A stretch of DNA of 64,000 nucleotides from an uncultured Rhodospirillaceae bacterium (GCA_913020445.1 CAJWAR010000022.1:1-64000), one strand, 5' to 3'. Shown: positions 54,844 through 63,531, counted from the stretch's first letter. Notes: generated from the sequence alone by a model not told the origin. Numbers and translations: made by a program.

Positions 54844-55170
54844 TTACCTGACCAATCCATTCATCTCAACAATCAGCAGTAAAACCGCAATTACGGCGAA
54901 ATTGGTAAAAATTCCGACGACCATATGAACACGTCGAAAGGGATTGTCTTTAATCTTCCACCAACGGAGAAAAATTACGCTGGCAACAAGTGTAAAGCCA
55001 ATAAGGATCAAAGCACCAATCCCTGCATAATAATCAAACAATACCAGTAAACTGCCGAGCCATTGTGACGCCAGGCCGATCGGCAGGGCGATTTCCGGCA
55101 TGGGCACGCCAAAACTCCGCATTTCCTCATGAACATCCGCCCGGCGGAAAAAATTAATACCACAAGTGGC
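54844..55170 (-). pseudogene. DoxX-family membrane protein, 5' end lost
   Basis: The intact frame from the ATG at 55122 gives 92 residues with three TM helices: MRSFGVPMPEIALPIGLASQW, DYYAGIGALILIGFTLVAS, FRRVHMVVGIFTNFAV. DoxX proteins usually have about 130 residues and four helices. Reading upstream in frame gives the normal GINFFRRADVHEE segment (55161-55123), then a TGA (55173-55171) and no start codon; the first helix is missing. So the 5' third seems deleted, with the break about 120 bases from tRNA-Sec. A short start at 55122 cannot be excluded. Confidence 0.65.
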
Positions 55171-55296
55171 TCAGTTATAAGGGGGCAGGACAGGTGATTA
55201 ACCTCTCTAATCCGGTGCCAAAATCGTGATGGTTCTCATTTAGTACCTACTTGCAAAACCTCAGAAACCTAGTAAAACCGCCCCTGTAAATGGTGA

Positions 55297-55391
55297 GGAG
55301 GGGAAGCAGTCCCGGTGGGCTGGCCGGTCTTCAAAACCGGTGAAGGGCGTCAGACGCTCTTAGTAGGTTCGACTCCTACTCTCTTCCGCCA
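55297..55391 (+). tRNA. selC: Selenocysteine tRNA, anticodon TCA
   Basis: 95 bases including an encoded CCA (55389-55391), the E. coli length. The acceptor stem is the Sec-type 8 bp: GGAGGGGA (55297-55304) with TCTCTTCC (55380-55387), two G-U pairs. The D stem is long. The anticodon stem CCGGT/ACCGG (55324-55340) holds loop CTTCAAA with TCA at 55331-55333. A long variable arm and the T loop GTTCGACT follow. It lets SelA make Sec-tRNA and SelB read UGA. It is 20 kb from selA-selB. Confidence 0.97.
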
Positions 55392-55414
55392 ACTCTTCCG
55401 ATGATAGCAATCAA

Positions 55415-56332
55415 TCAGGCAATTTGCTGTTCTTGAGCGGAAGGGTCATCTGTGGACTGGGTTTTGGTCAGCCCGGCGGTCACGGCATCACTCAAGGGCT
55501 GGAGTTTCTTAACATCTGACAGATTTATTTCACCATCTGCCGTCAGCAGTGATTTGACGGTGCGATAGAACGTCACGCATAAATCCCGGATGTCTGCCTG
55601 TGTGTCCTTGACCGCATGAAAGCGCGTGTGTTTAAGCATTTCGAGTAATTGATCAAGATTCTCAACCGTCGTGCTATCGACTTTTTTGGCGTCGAGATCG
55701 GGGACAATCAAAGCAACAAGCCGTTCAATATCGGCGGCCAGTTGATTTAAGCGTTGCTGGTTGACCGCCTTGTTCGTTTCCCGAATTTTTTGCCGGTGAT
55801 CCGATTTTCGCAAATTATCGACGGCGGTTGATTTGAGAGAATTGGGCACTTCAAACGCCGGTATTTTACTTTCCCGATTTGCATCTTTATGGCGGTTTGG
55901 TCCCAGATAATCGCCGGTAACGACAAAAGGCTGGCGCTCGTAGACGATTTTTTCAATCCGCTCCGAAATCTGCTGGGCTGAAAATGGTTTGGCGACAAAG
56001 AAATCAAAGCCGGCATTAATAACTTTGTGGATTAAATCCGGTTGCGGATTCCAGGCCATTCCCACCACCGGGAGATAGGGGTCATCGCCAAATCGCTTAT
56101 TGCGAATACTAAAAATTAACTCGCAGGCATCCTGATCCTCAAAATCCACATCGGTTATCACCAGATCCGGTAAATCCTTCAGATTGATGGCATCAACCAG
56201 TAAATCTAACGAACCCGTGGCCTGAACTGTCCTAAAGCCTTTCGAGAAAAGGACCGTCTTGAGGCTCTGTCTGATCCCCTTATCCTGGGCAATCACATAA
56301 ACTTTTGCCTTATGGAAATTTGCGTTTTTCAT
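55415..56332 (-). CDS. Response regulator with degenerate receiver
   Basis: 305 residues from the preferred ATG; the frame runs further up to 56452 with no receiver-like sequence. Receiver near 8-130: VYVIAQDKG, phospho-Asp region LVITDVDFEDQDACELIFSI, FFVAKPF. The first acidic pair is reduced to one Asp (AQD) and the usual Thr/Ser is replaced (VGMAW), so phosphorylation may be altered. C-terminal 200 residues are helical and polar with no recognised output domain (ADIERLVALIVPDL, LLEMLKHTRFHAVKDTQAD). It may bind other signalling proteins. Starts 3' of tRNA-Sec on the opposite strand. Confidence 0.78.
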   Translation of the reverse strand: MKNANFHKAKVYVIAQDKGIRQSLKTVLFSKGFRTVQATGSLDLLVDAINLKDLPDLVITDVDFEDQDACELIFSIRNKRFGDDPYLPVVGMAWNPQPDLIHKVINAGFDFFVAKPFSAQQISERIEKIVYERQPFVVTGDYLGPNRHKDANRESKIPAFEVPNSLKSTAVDNLRKSDHRQKIRETNKAVNQQRLNQLAADIERLVALIVPDLDAKKVDSTTVENLDQLLEMLKHTRFHAVKDTQADIRDLCVTFYRTVKSLLTADGEINLSDVKKLQPLSDAVTAGLTKTQSTDDPSAQEQQIA

Positions 56333-56532
56333 GATCAATTTGTGCTGGTCGAATTTCCAAATACCGCTGGTTCTTCGACAAATTATTGTGCTTCGAATAA
56401 CCTTCCTGAACCGACATCGGGCGTCAATAATTTTTGTCGAATTTTTCCCCATATGTCGGTTTATACGTAGAGCATTTTATGAGCATTTGGAATTGCAGAT
56501 CAAGGTAAAAACACAAAAAAATTTCCAGGTAA

Positions 56533-56769
56533 TCAAACCTGCCAAAACGGTTTTTCGATTTCCGCCAGCACCTGTGAGCTGGTGATATTTACATCCCGGA
56601 GCAAGCGGTCATCCAGTTCAGCCAGCGCTTTGCGTTGCCGCGCCCGCAGGTACCAGAGCGAAATCAGGGCGCCAAAGCGCAAAAAATTGTCGCTAAGAGG
56701 TGGCGCAGCGTGATCACGTGCCGGGTTTGATTGATCTGAGAAATATTTGGTCATTTGCATAACATTCAC
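56533..56769 (-). CDS. DUF1127 small protein
   Basis: 78 residues. The typical DUF1127 tail: LISLWYLRARQRKALAELDDRLLRDVNITSSQVLAEIEKPFW. The N-terminal 30 residues are variable. In Alphaproteobacteria such arginine-rich small proteins act in phosphate, RNA or stress regulation. It is divergent from the LysR gene by about 120 AT-rich bases. Confidence 0.88.
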   Translation of the reverse strand: MNVMQMTKYFSDQSNPARDHAAPPLSDNFLRFGALISLWYLRARQRKALAELDDRLLRDVNITSSQVLAEIEKPFWQV

Positions 56770-56891
56770 CTTACTATCTTTAATAATGGGAAAGTAGAAT
56801 TTTCTTTAATTTGTTGAAAGTAAGCGAAAAATAGGCTAATTTAGTCTCTTCTGACAAAGCATATAATTTCAGATAGGCATTAGTTTTTCTC

Positions 56892-57824
56892 ATGTTTAAT
56901 CGCCTGCCACCCCTGAATGCCCTGCGTGCCTTTGAGGCTGCGGCGCGCCATCTCAGCTTCACCAAAGGAGCCGAAGAATTAAACGTGACCCAGGGTGCGG
57001 TCAGTCATCAGGTCAAGGGCTTGGAGGATCAATTGGGTCTCAAGCTATTTCTGAGACGCCATCAAGGACTTGTTCTTACCGAAGCGGGGCAGTCGTGCCA
57101 GCACTTTGTGCGCGACGCTTTTGATACGCTAAACTCCGGCTTTGATGCAATGCTGACGAAAGATGATGTCGGCGTCCTGACCGTCAGCGTCTCGCCCAAT
57201 TTTGCCACCAAATGGCTGGTGCCCCGAATCGGTAAATTTGCCGAAGCCTTTCCGGATATTGACTTGCGCATAAGTTCCCAGCTGCGCCATGTCGATCTCC
57301 ACCGTGAAGACGTCGATGTGGCGGTGCGTCACGGCGAGGATGAGTGGCCCGATCTTGATGCCGTTTGCCTGATGGCGGAGACGCTGTTTCCGGTTTGCAG
57401 CCCGGCACTGATGGCCGGCAAGTATCCGCTTAGCAAAATAAAAAATTTGGTTCATCACACCTTGCTGCATCTGGATCAACGCGAGGATTGGCGCAAATGG
57501 GTGGATGCCGCTGGTATTAAAGGGCTGGATTTGTCCAAAGGTGCGGTTTTCAACCAGACCAGTCTGGCGCTGGATGCTGCCGCCAGTGGCCAAGGTGTGG
57601 CGCTCGGTCGAAGCGCCTTAGCGGCGCCGGATTTGCTGGCGGGACGTTTGGTTCGGCCGTTTGAATTCTCTCTCCCGGTGGCTTACGCCTATTACATTGT
57701 TTGTCCCAAACCGACCGCCGACCGGCCCAAGATCAAAGTCTTCAGAGAGTGGTTGATAAGTGAAGCTAAAGCCGATGAAGCCGGCATGAAAGCGCTCGGT
57801 ATATTTGCTCCAATTTCTCAGTGA
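56892..57824 (+). CDS. LysR-family regulator, GcvA-like
   Basis: 310 residues. N-terminal winged HTH: LPPLNALRAFEAAARHLSFTKGAEELNVTQGAVSHQVKGLEDQLG, followed by LFLRRHQGLVLTEAG; the AAARHLSFTKAAEELxVTQ wording is the GcvA branch. The C-terminal domain binds an unknown inducer. It is followed 67 bases later by a dienelactone hydrolase and crotonase, so those may be its targets; divergent DUF1127 shares the promoter region. Confidence 0.93.
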   Translation: MFNRLPPLNALRAFEAAARHLSFTKGAEELNVTQGAVSHQVKGLEDQLGLKLFLRRHQGLVLTEAGQSCQHFVRDAFDTLNSGFDAMLTKDDVGVLTVSVSPNFATKWLVPRIGKFAEAFPDIDLRISSQLRHVDLHREDVDVAVRHGEDEWPDLDAVCLMAETLFPVCSPALMAGKYPLSKIKNLVHHTLLHLDQREDWRKWVDAAGIKGLDLSKGAVFNQTSLALDAAASGQGVALGRSALAAPDLLAGRLVRPFEFSLPVAYAYYIVCPKPTADRPKIKVFREWLISEAKADEAGMKALGIFAPISQ

Positions 57825-57897
57825 AGTGGGTGAAATTGCTTTATCATTTTTCATTTTGTAACATGGTCGGGAAATCGACGATTAATGGGAAATGATA

Positions 57898-58587
57898 ATG
57901 GGACAGGATATCGGTGTCTCCTATAAGGGCGGTAATTTACCCGCCTATTTTGCCGAGCCATCCTCCGGCAGCGGTGTTGGCGTGGTAATTGTCACTGCCA
58001 TATTCGGTGTTGATGACGATACTAAAAAAATAGTCGATGACCTCGCTGCGAAAGGTGTTCCAGCGATCGCCCCCAATATGTTTTGGCAAGACGAGGAATC
58101 CGGCGTCATTGCAGTATCTCCGGAAGGCTCAGAGCGTGGCAGGGAACGTGCGGCACGCGTTGGGCGGGATGATGGCAACGCTTATATCGGCGCCTGTATC
58201 GACGATCTCAGATCGCGCGAAACCTGCAATGGAAAAGTGACGGTTATGGGATTTTGTTTTGGCGGCTCCTATGTCGTGCAAGCGGCGGCACGTTTCGACG
58301 TAGCTGGTGGGATCTCGTTTCACGGTTCTTTCGTCGAAAATTTTCTGGGTGAGATGACCGATGTGAGTTGTCCGCTGGCGTTTCACTATGGCGATAATGA
58401 CGCGGTTGCGCCGATGGCAGCCATCGAACAGATTCAAGCTGCTTGCGAAAACCGCGAAAATGCCGAAGTGTATGTTTATCCCGGCGGCCAGCACGGCTAT
58501 ATGTTTCCCAGCCGGGGCGCCGGATATCTCGCTGAGGCGGCACAATTATCCTGGGACCGAACTTTCGAATTTCTCAATAAATTATAA
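57898..58587 (+). CDS. Dienelactone hydrolase family protein
   Basis: 229 residues from the preferred ATG; a frame start 6 bases earlier (57892) is less well spaced from GGGAA (57887-57891). Cys-His-Asp alpha/beta hydrolase: Cys120 in MGFCFGGSYV, Asp168 in HYGDNDAVAP and His199 in GGQHGYMF. DLH relatives open lactones in chlorocatechol and other ortho-cleavage routes, though many act on unrelated esters. It lies 19 bases before the crotonase gene. Confidence 0.88.
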   Translation: MGQDIGVSYKGGNLPAYFAEPSSGSGVGVVIVTAIFGVDDDTKKIVDDLAAKGVPAIAPNMFWQDEESGVIAVSPEGSERGRERAARVGRDDGNAYIGACIDDLRSRETCNGKVTVMGFCFGGSYVVQAAARFDVAGGISFHGSFVENFLGEMTDVSCPLAFHYGDNDAVAPMAAIEQIQAACENRENAEVYVYPGGQHGYMFPSRGAGYLAEAAQLSWDRTFEFLNKL

Positions 58588-58606
58588 GCAGAGATAGAAC
58601 ACATCC

Positions 58607-59392
58607 ATGACAGATAAAATTTTAAGCAAAGTAGAAGATGGTATCGGCTGGATCATCTACAATAATCCGGAGCGCCGGAATGCGGTCTCCCTGGCGATGG
58701 CGGAAAAAGTCGCTGAGGTGATCGAAAGCCACGGCATGGACGAAAATGTGCGGGTGGTCATTATCCGGGGGGAGGGCGGTAAATCCTTCGTTGCCGGCCA
58801 GGATATTTCCGAATTTGAAGAGCTGCGCTCGACGCCGGATGGCATGGCGCGTTACGAGGAAATCACCAACAGCATGTATCAAGGTGTGCGAAACTGTCCA
58901 AAACCCGTTATCGCCATGATCGAAGGCTATTGCATGGGCGGCGGCATGGCTTTGGCCTGCGCCTGTGATATCAGAATTTGCTCCGATAATTCTGTTTTTG
59001 CCATACCGGCCGGGCGTTTGGGGATCGCCTATCGGCCGAACTTCACCCGCTGGGTGGTGGAGGTTGTTGGCGCGTCGACAACCAAGGAAATTTTATTTAC
59101 CGCCCGGCGCTATGATGCCGCCGAGGCGTTGCAGCTCGGCCTCGTAAATCGGGTCACCAGCGTCGATGAGCTGGCCGGTTATGTCTTGGAATACGCTCAA
59201 ACAATTACCGAGAACGCACCGCTTTCCGTGCGCGCCACCAAGGCCATCGTCAATATTGTTGGTGATAGCCCGGGCGAATGGGATCGCGACAAGATGCAGG
59301 AATTTATCGATGCCTGCTCCAACAGTGAAGACTATATCGAAGGCCGCCGCGCCTATATGGAAAAACGCACACCCGAATTCAAAGGCAGGTAA
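58607..59392 (+). CDS. Crotonase / enoyl-CoA hydratase-like protein
   Basis: 261 residues. Oxyanion-hole motifs: GGKSFVAGQDISEFE, KPVIAMIEGYCMGGGMALACACDIR and AIPAGRLGIAYRP. At the two usual catalytic Glu positions (CELA and PEV-like) it carries Ala (GGMALAC, IPAGR), so water addition by the classical pair is not possible; other crotonases, such as decarboxylases or thioesterases, use different residues. Part of a two-gene unit with the dienelactone hydrolase. Confidence 0.88.
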   Translation: MTDKILSKVEDGIGWIIYNNPERRNAVSLAMAEKVAEVIESHGMDENVRVVIIRGEGGKSFVAGQDISEFEELRSTPDGMARYEEITNSMYQGVRNCPKPVIAMIEGYCMGGGMALACACDIRICSDNSVFAIPAGRLGIAYRPNFTRWVVEVVGASTTKEILFTARRYDAAEALQLGLVNRVTSVDELAGYVLEYAQTITENAPLSVRATKAIVNIVGDSPGEWDRDKMQEFIDACSNSEDYIEGRRAYMEKRTPEFKGR

Positions 59393-59394
59393 TG

Positions 59395-59437
59395 TAGTAA
59401 AGCGACCCGGGTCGACTTATTACAATGTTAACCATTT
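59395..59437. repeat. Dispersed palindrome, family A, copy 2
   Basis: Imperfect palindrome TAGTAAAGCGACCC / GGGTCGACTTATTA (59395-59422) plus tail CAATGTTAACCATTT. Matches the copy at 21188 in 39 of 43 bases. It starts 2 bases after the crotonase stop. Its inner 10-bp part can form a hairpin. Confidence 0.8.
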
Positions 59438-59552
59438 AGCGTTCGCGCAGTGCCGTGTCGCCGGCATTTAAAAAAGCTAGGTTGGGTGCTGGAAGGTTAA
59501 GTCGATGGTACCGGATCAACCGAGTGACCGGGAATAAAAATACTAAATATAG

Positions 59553-59735
59553 CTAGTGGTGGGAAGTTTGGCCGGCCGACATTTGGCCAACCAAACGGCT
59601 GGCATCACGCAAGGTCGATTGAGCGAGAACATGAAGTTCATGACGTTCCACGCCTTCGCATTCTTCGGCGCGCGATATTAGGCTTTCAGCCCATTGCAGT
59701 TGTTCGGATAGATAGTGCTGCCAATTGAATTTCAT
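59553..59735 (-). CDS. Small uncharacterised protein
   Basis: 60 residues. Not recognised. It has an AAGGA ribosome site 8 bases before the ATG (CTGAAGGACTGAAAT), a helical body with Glu/Leu heptads (HYLSEQLQWAESLISRAEECEGVERHELHVLAQ) and a His-rich end. It stands alone between the crotonase and a long AT-rich gap. Good ribosome spacing is the main reason for listing it. Confidence 0.45.
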   Translation of the reverse strand: MKFNWQHYLSEQLQWAESLISRAEECEGVERHELHVLAQSTLRDASRLVGQMSAGQTSHH

Positions 59736-60144
59736 ATTTCAGTCCTTCAGATTGCAGATTCCCAGTGCTTTGAGGGTAACTCGGGTAGAATATTAGATCA
59801 ACTAGGAGACTCCCTAGTTTTGATCAAATATATTCAAATTCGATAAACAGCAAATTTTCTTCATTATATTTCCCTAATGTTGCAAATAATTTCTGTATGT
59901 AAAATATTGGTAAATAAGCGTTTTTTCCATTTAAATTCCACAATTGAATTACCATCTAGTGAAATTCCATAACCCGGTATGTTGGTTAAACTTTTCGTGA
60001 ACTGACTGGCTCGAAATACTCAGCCGAGAAAGGCAAAAAAATAGCTAAAAATCAAATTTAGTGCATGTGTTGCGTCTACTGGTTGAGGCCGCATTGTCAA
60101 TGAAGAAGTGCCTTCAATAGCGGCAGAATAAGAAAGCTAATATT
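59736..60144. other. AT-rich gap; possible small-RNA locus
   Basis: About 400 bases without a convincing gene on either strand. Its right part (around 60060-60144) leads into a plus-strand intrinsic terminator with no plus-strand gene upstream nearer than 59392. A short hairpin TGAAG/CTTCA (60100-60115) lies in it. A promoter is not obvious. Confidence 0.4.
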
Positions 60145-60180
60145 GGGCCAGCCGGCGTAATTCTCGCTGGCCCTTTTTTT
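60145..60180 (+). terminator. Strong plus-strand intrinsic terminator
   Basis: GGGCCAGC (60145-60152), loop of 13, GCTGGCCC (60166-60173), then seven T (60174-60180). Read on the minus strand, the same hairpin is not followed by a T run, so it points to plus-strand transcription. There is no plus-strand gene close by: it could end a small RNA. Confidence 0.8.
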
Positions 60181-60185
60181 GCCTT

Positions 60186-61784
60186 TTAATAGCCGATGGC
60201 GCAGCCGTCTTTGCGTGGGTCCGAAGCGCCCCGTAACACGCCGTTCTCCCAATCGATCCAAACGGCCTGAGCACCTCCGACGGGACGGGCTGGAATATAG
60301 GTTTCATGACCCATAGCTTCCAATTCTGCCCGGATATTTTCTGGCAGGCTGCCTTCAACCTGCAACCGGTCTTCCGGATCGTCGACATCGGGAAATACGC
60401 GCGTGAAATCGATGGCTTCCTGCAAATCCATATCCCATTCGAGCAGATTGGTTAGTAAATGAGCATGGCCGCAGGCCTGATATTGTCCGCCCATGACGCC
60501 AAACGACATTTGCGCCTTGCCGTCCTTCATCAACATGCCGGGAATGATGGTGTGCAACGGACGTTTGTGCGGCGCAATGCAATTTGGATGACTTGGATCG
60601 AGTGAAAAGCTCTTGCCGCGGTTATGCAGGACGACGCCACTTTTTGGTGCTACCCGAGCGCTGCCAAAAAGATAAAAGTTCGTATTAATAATGCTTACTG
60701 CATTACGGTCTTTATCGACGATCGTCAAATAAACCGTGTCTTTATGGTTGGCGAGTTCTGACGGCGGCATGGCTCCCATCCGTTTTGAGCGGTCGATTAG
60801 GTCGCGTTGGCGGGAGGCATGTTCTTCCGACAACCAGCGTTCTACAGGGATATCTGAGTTGTCCGGGTCAGCCAATACAGCGTCGCGATCCCGGTAGGCG
60901 AGACGGGCAGCTTCAATCTCGATATGCAAGCGCTCGGTTGAAAGAGGGTCAAGCTGATCCAAACCCATGCCACCCAATATGTTGAGCATCTCAAGGGCAA
61001 CGATGCCTTGGCCGTTCGGCGGGCATTCCCAAACTTCATAGCCTTTGTAATCAGTTTTGATCGGCGTCACGAATTCACCCGAGAAATTGGCAAAATCCTC
61101 CATCGTTTGAAGTCCGCCCAGGCCTTGCAGGAAGCCGACGATATCTTCAGCGACCCAGCCTTCATAGAATCCATTTCTCCCGTTTTCGGCGATGTGCTCA
61201 AGAGTTTTCGCCAGCAGTGGAAGCGTGACGAGCGAGCCGATGTCAGGCACTTTTCCTTCGGGGTAATACTGTGAGGCGCCGGTTGGATCTTTGCATAAAA
61301 TATCCTGCAACAGTGTCCAGTCCAAGTGACTGCGGTGGTGCATCGGATAGCCATTATGGGCAAACCGAATGGCTGGTTGAAGCATCTCGCCTAAAGATTT
61401 GGTGCCATACGCTTCGATCAATTGGGACCAGCCATCGATAGATCCTGGGATGGTGACAGAATGGGGGCTATCGCGTCCGATCTCGGTAATACCTTGATCA
61501 GCATACCAATCTGGCGTCGCTGCTGCGGGCGCTCTACCTGATCCGTTAAAGCCCACGATATCGCCATCATGCGGTTTGTAGAGGCAGAACATATCACCGC
61601 CGATACCAGTAGACTGCGGTTCGACCACACATTGAGTTGCAACTGCGGCTATCGCTGCATCCATGGCATTACCGCCTGACATAAGCGTTTGGATGGCCGT
61701 AATTGTTGAGAGCGGATGGGATGTTGCCGCCATGCCATTCGTCGAATGCACAGTTGAGCGGCCGGGGTGGTAGAGTGAACGCAT
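60186..61784 (-). CDS. Gamma-glutamyltransferase family protein
   Basis: 532 residues, Ntn-hydrolase. N-terminal half shows QPSTGIGGDMFCLY-like (VEPQSTGIGGDMF) and FNGSGRAP; the self-cleavage/catalytic threonine is Thr350 in KDTVYLTIVDKDRNAVSI, followed by NFYLFGSARVAPKSGVVLHNRG. No signal peptide, so it is probably cytoplasmic, unlike true GGT. Relatives include amidohydrolases such as cephalosporin acylases. AGGGAAA precedes the ATG. Divergent from the SDR gene. Substrate unknown. Confidence 0.92.
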   Translation of the reverse strand: MRSLYHPGRSTVHSTNGMAATSHPLSTITAIQTLMSGGNAMDAAIAAVATQCVVEPQSTGIGGDMFCLYKPHDGDIVGFNGSGRAPAAATPDWYADQGITEIGRDSPHSVTIPGSIDGWSQLIEAYGTKSLGEMLQPAIRFAHNGYPMHHRSHLDWTLLQDILCKDPTGASQYYPEGKVPDIGSLVTLPLLAKTLEHIAENGRNGFYEGWVAEDIVGFLQGLGGLQTMEDFANFSGEFVTPIKTDYKGYEVWECPPNGQGIVALEMLNILGGMGLDQLDPLSTERLHIEIEAARLAYRDRDAVLADPDNSDIPVERWLSEEHASRQRDLIDRSKRMGAMPPSELANHKDTVYLTIVDKDRNAVSIINTNFYLFGSARVAPKSGVVLHNRGKSFSLDPSHPNCIAPHKRPLHTIIPGMLMKDGKAQMSFGVMGGQYQACGHAHLLTNLLEWDMDLQEAIDFTRVFPDVDDPEDRLQVEGSLPENIRAELEAMGHETYIPARPVGGAQAVWIDWENGVLRGASDPRKDGCAIGY

Positions 61785-61906
61785 GTAATTATTTCCCTAA
61801 TCGAGGGGTGACGATTTTCTGAGTTTGTAAATTATTGCCGGCGACTTTATACAGGGAAGCGATAATGAACAAGCTCTAGGGCGGCAATTCAGAAAAGGAA
61901 AATTCG

Positions 61907-62692
61907 ATGGATCTGGGGATCAAAGGAAAGACGGCATTGGTGTTGGGGGCATCGCAAGGCATTGGCGCCGGTATCGCACGGGCGCTGGCCCAAGAAGGCT
62001 GCAATGTCATCGTCGGTGCGCGCCGGGAAGATGTATTGGCGGAACTTGTCGATGAGATTAAATCTGCCCATGGGGTAGAGGCGCAAAGCTATGCCATCGA
62101 CATGACCGATAAGGCAGGCGTCGCCGCGATGTGCGAAAAAATCTCGGGCGATTGGCAACCGGACATTCTTCTCAATAACGCCGGTGGGCCCCCTGGCGGA
62201 CATATCATCGGCGTTGAAGATGATGTTTGGGAAGCTGCCCTGCAAAGCCTGTTGATGAGTGTGATCAGGATTTCAGAAGCTGCCTTGGAGGCAATGATTG
62301 AACGGAAATGGGGGCGTATTCTAACGGTGACGTCATCCGGCGTCATCCAGCCGATTCCGACCATTCCGGTCTCGAACGTCGTGCGCTCGGGCATTGTGTC
62401 CTATTCCAAAACGCTGTCGAACGAAGTCGCCAAGCATGGCATCACGGTCAATACTATCATCCCGGGCCGCATTGATACGGAACGAACCAAAAATATGGAT
62501 GCCTTTGCCTCTGAGAAGCAGAGCATCAGCGTCGACGAAGTGCAGAAAAGATCATGGGCACAAATCCCGGCGGGCCGGTATGGTTCGGTTGAGGAATTCG
62601 CCGATGTCGCCGCCTTTTTGCTGAGCGAGCGGGCGAGCTATGTCACCGGCTCCCAAATCCGCATTGATGGTGGCACGATTAAAAACGTTTAA
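61907..62692 (+). CDS. SDR-family protein with non-canonical catalytic residues
   Basis: 261 residues. Rossmann signature GASQGIGAGIA (14-24), ILLNNAGGPPGG (87-98), Ser143 in VTSSGV. The usual YxxxK is replaced by Ser156 and Arg160 (PVSNVVRSGIVSYSK), yet PGRIDTER is normal. This S-N-x-x-R form occurs in a common SDR branch with a GGPP loop. AAGGAAA precedes the ATG. Its tail overlaps the convergent DMT gene by 4 bases. Confidence 0.88.
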   Translation: MDLGIKGKTALVLGASQGIGAGIARALAQEGCNVIVGARREDVLAELVDEIKSAHGVEAQSYAIDMTDKAGVAAMCEKISGDWQPDILLNNAGGPPGGHIIGVEDDVWEAALQSLLMSVIRISEAALEAMIERKWGRILTVTSSGVIQPIPTIPVSNVVRSGIVSYSKTLSNEVAKHGITVNTIIPGRIDTERTKNMDAFASEKQSISVDEVQKRSWAQIPAGRYGSVEEFADVAAFLLSERASYVTGSQIRIDGGTIKNV

Positions 62693-63531
62693 AGCCGCAT
62701 CAGCACGACACCTATGGTCACGACAACCGCCGCCGTGATCCGCCAGCGGCCGAGCGGTTCTTTGAGGAATATCGCGCCGATCAGGGCGGCAAAGATAACG
62801 CTGGTTTCCCTGAGAGCCGCCGCCGGTGCAATCGGCGCCAAAGTCATCGCCCAGACAAACAGCCAATAAGCGATCAAGGCCATCACACCGCAAGCGAGGC
62901 CGATCAGCCAATCCCTGGCGGTAAAGGCTCGAATTTTATCGCGTCGCAGATAGCCGATCAGCGGTACAAAGATCAACGCATCAATTGCCATCAGCCAAAT
63001 AATGTAGCCATGCGGCGTGCCGGCAAGCCGGGCGCCCAACCCATCGGTGATGGTATAGCCGGCAATGAAAATGCCGGTACCGATGGCGAGCAAAACGGGC
63101 CGCGCGGTGTGAAAGACAGAAATCGTCGTGCCGCGAAAAGCCAAGCTCGTGATGCCGATGATAACCACCAGGATACCCAACACCACTTGACCAGGTAAGT
63201 GTTCACCCAGCCAAAAGAAACTGATAATGGTGACAAGTAGCGGGCCCATGCCACGCGAGATCGGGTATATCTGACCAAGGTCGCCGTAGCGATAACTGGC
63301 GGCGAGAAATATCCGGTAGAAAATATGGAGTGCGATCGACGCTGCCAGAAACCCCCAGCTGGCTGGATCGGGTAGGGGGAAAAACGGCAATGCCAAAGCC
63401 GATGTGCCACCCATGCCGATGGTGATGATGACCCCGGTTGCGAGACCGCTGCCGCGCCCTTTATAGATTGCATTCCACCCGGCATGGAGCAGGGCGGCGA
63501 ATAAGACCATCGCTGTGACGGTTAGATCCAT
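62689..63531 (-). CDS. DMT/EamA-family transporter
   Basis: 280 residues from MDLTVTAMVLFAALLHAGWNAIYKG; the frame continues to a TTG at 63579 but this ATG fits the first helix. Ten TM helices with two EamA halves. YPISRGMGPLLVTIISFFWLGE and AAALRETSVIFAALIGAIFLKEPLG are typical. Metabolite exporter of unknown substrate. Convergent with the SDR gene with 4 shared bases. Confidence 0.9.
   Translation of the reverse strand: MDLTVTAMVLFAALLHAGWNAIYKGRGSGLATGVIITIGMGGTSALALPFFPLPDPASWGFLAASIALHIFYRIFLAASYRYGDLGQIYPISRGMGPLLVTIISFFWLGEHLPGQVVLGILVVIIGITSLAFRGTTISVFHTARPVLLAIGTGIFIAGYTITDGLGARLAGTPHGYIIWLMAIDALIFVPLIGYLRRDKIRAFTARDWLIGLACGVMALIAYWLFVWAMTLAPIAPAAALRETSVIFAALIGAIFLKEPLGRWRITAAVVVTIGVVLMRL

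Noticed and set aside
55171-55173. In-frame TGA upstream of DoxX as a selenocysteine codon (UxxC-like)
   Set aside because: No start codon lies between it and the next upstream TAA, and the missing helix is not encoded upstream.
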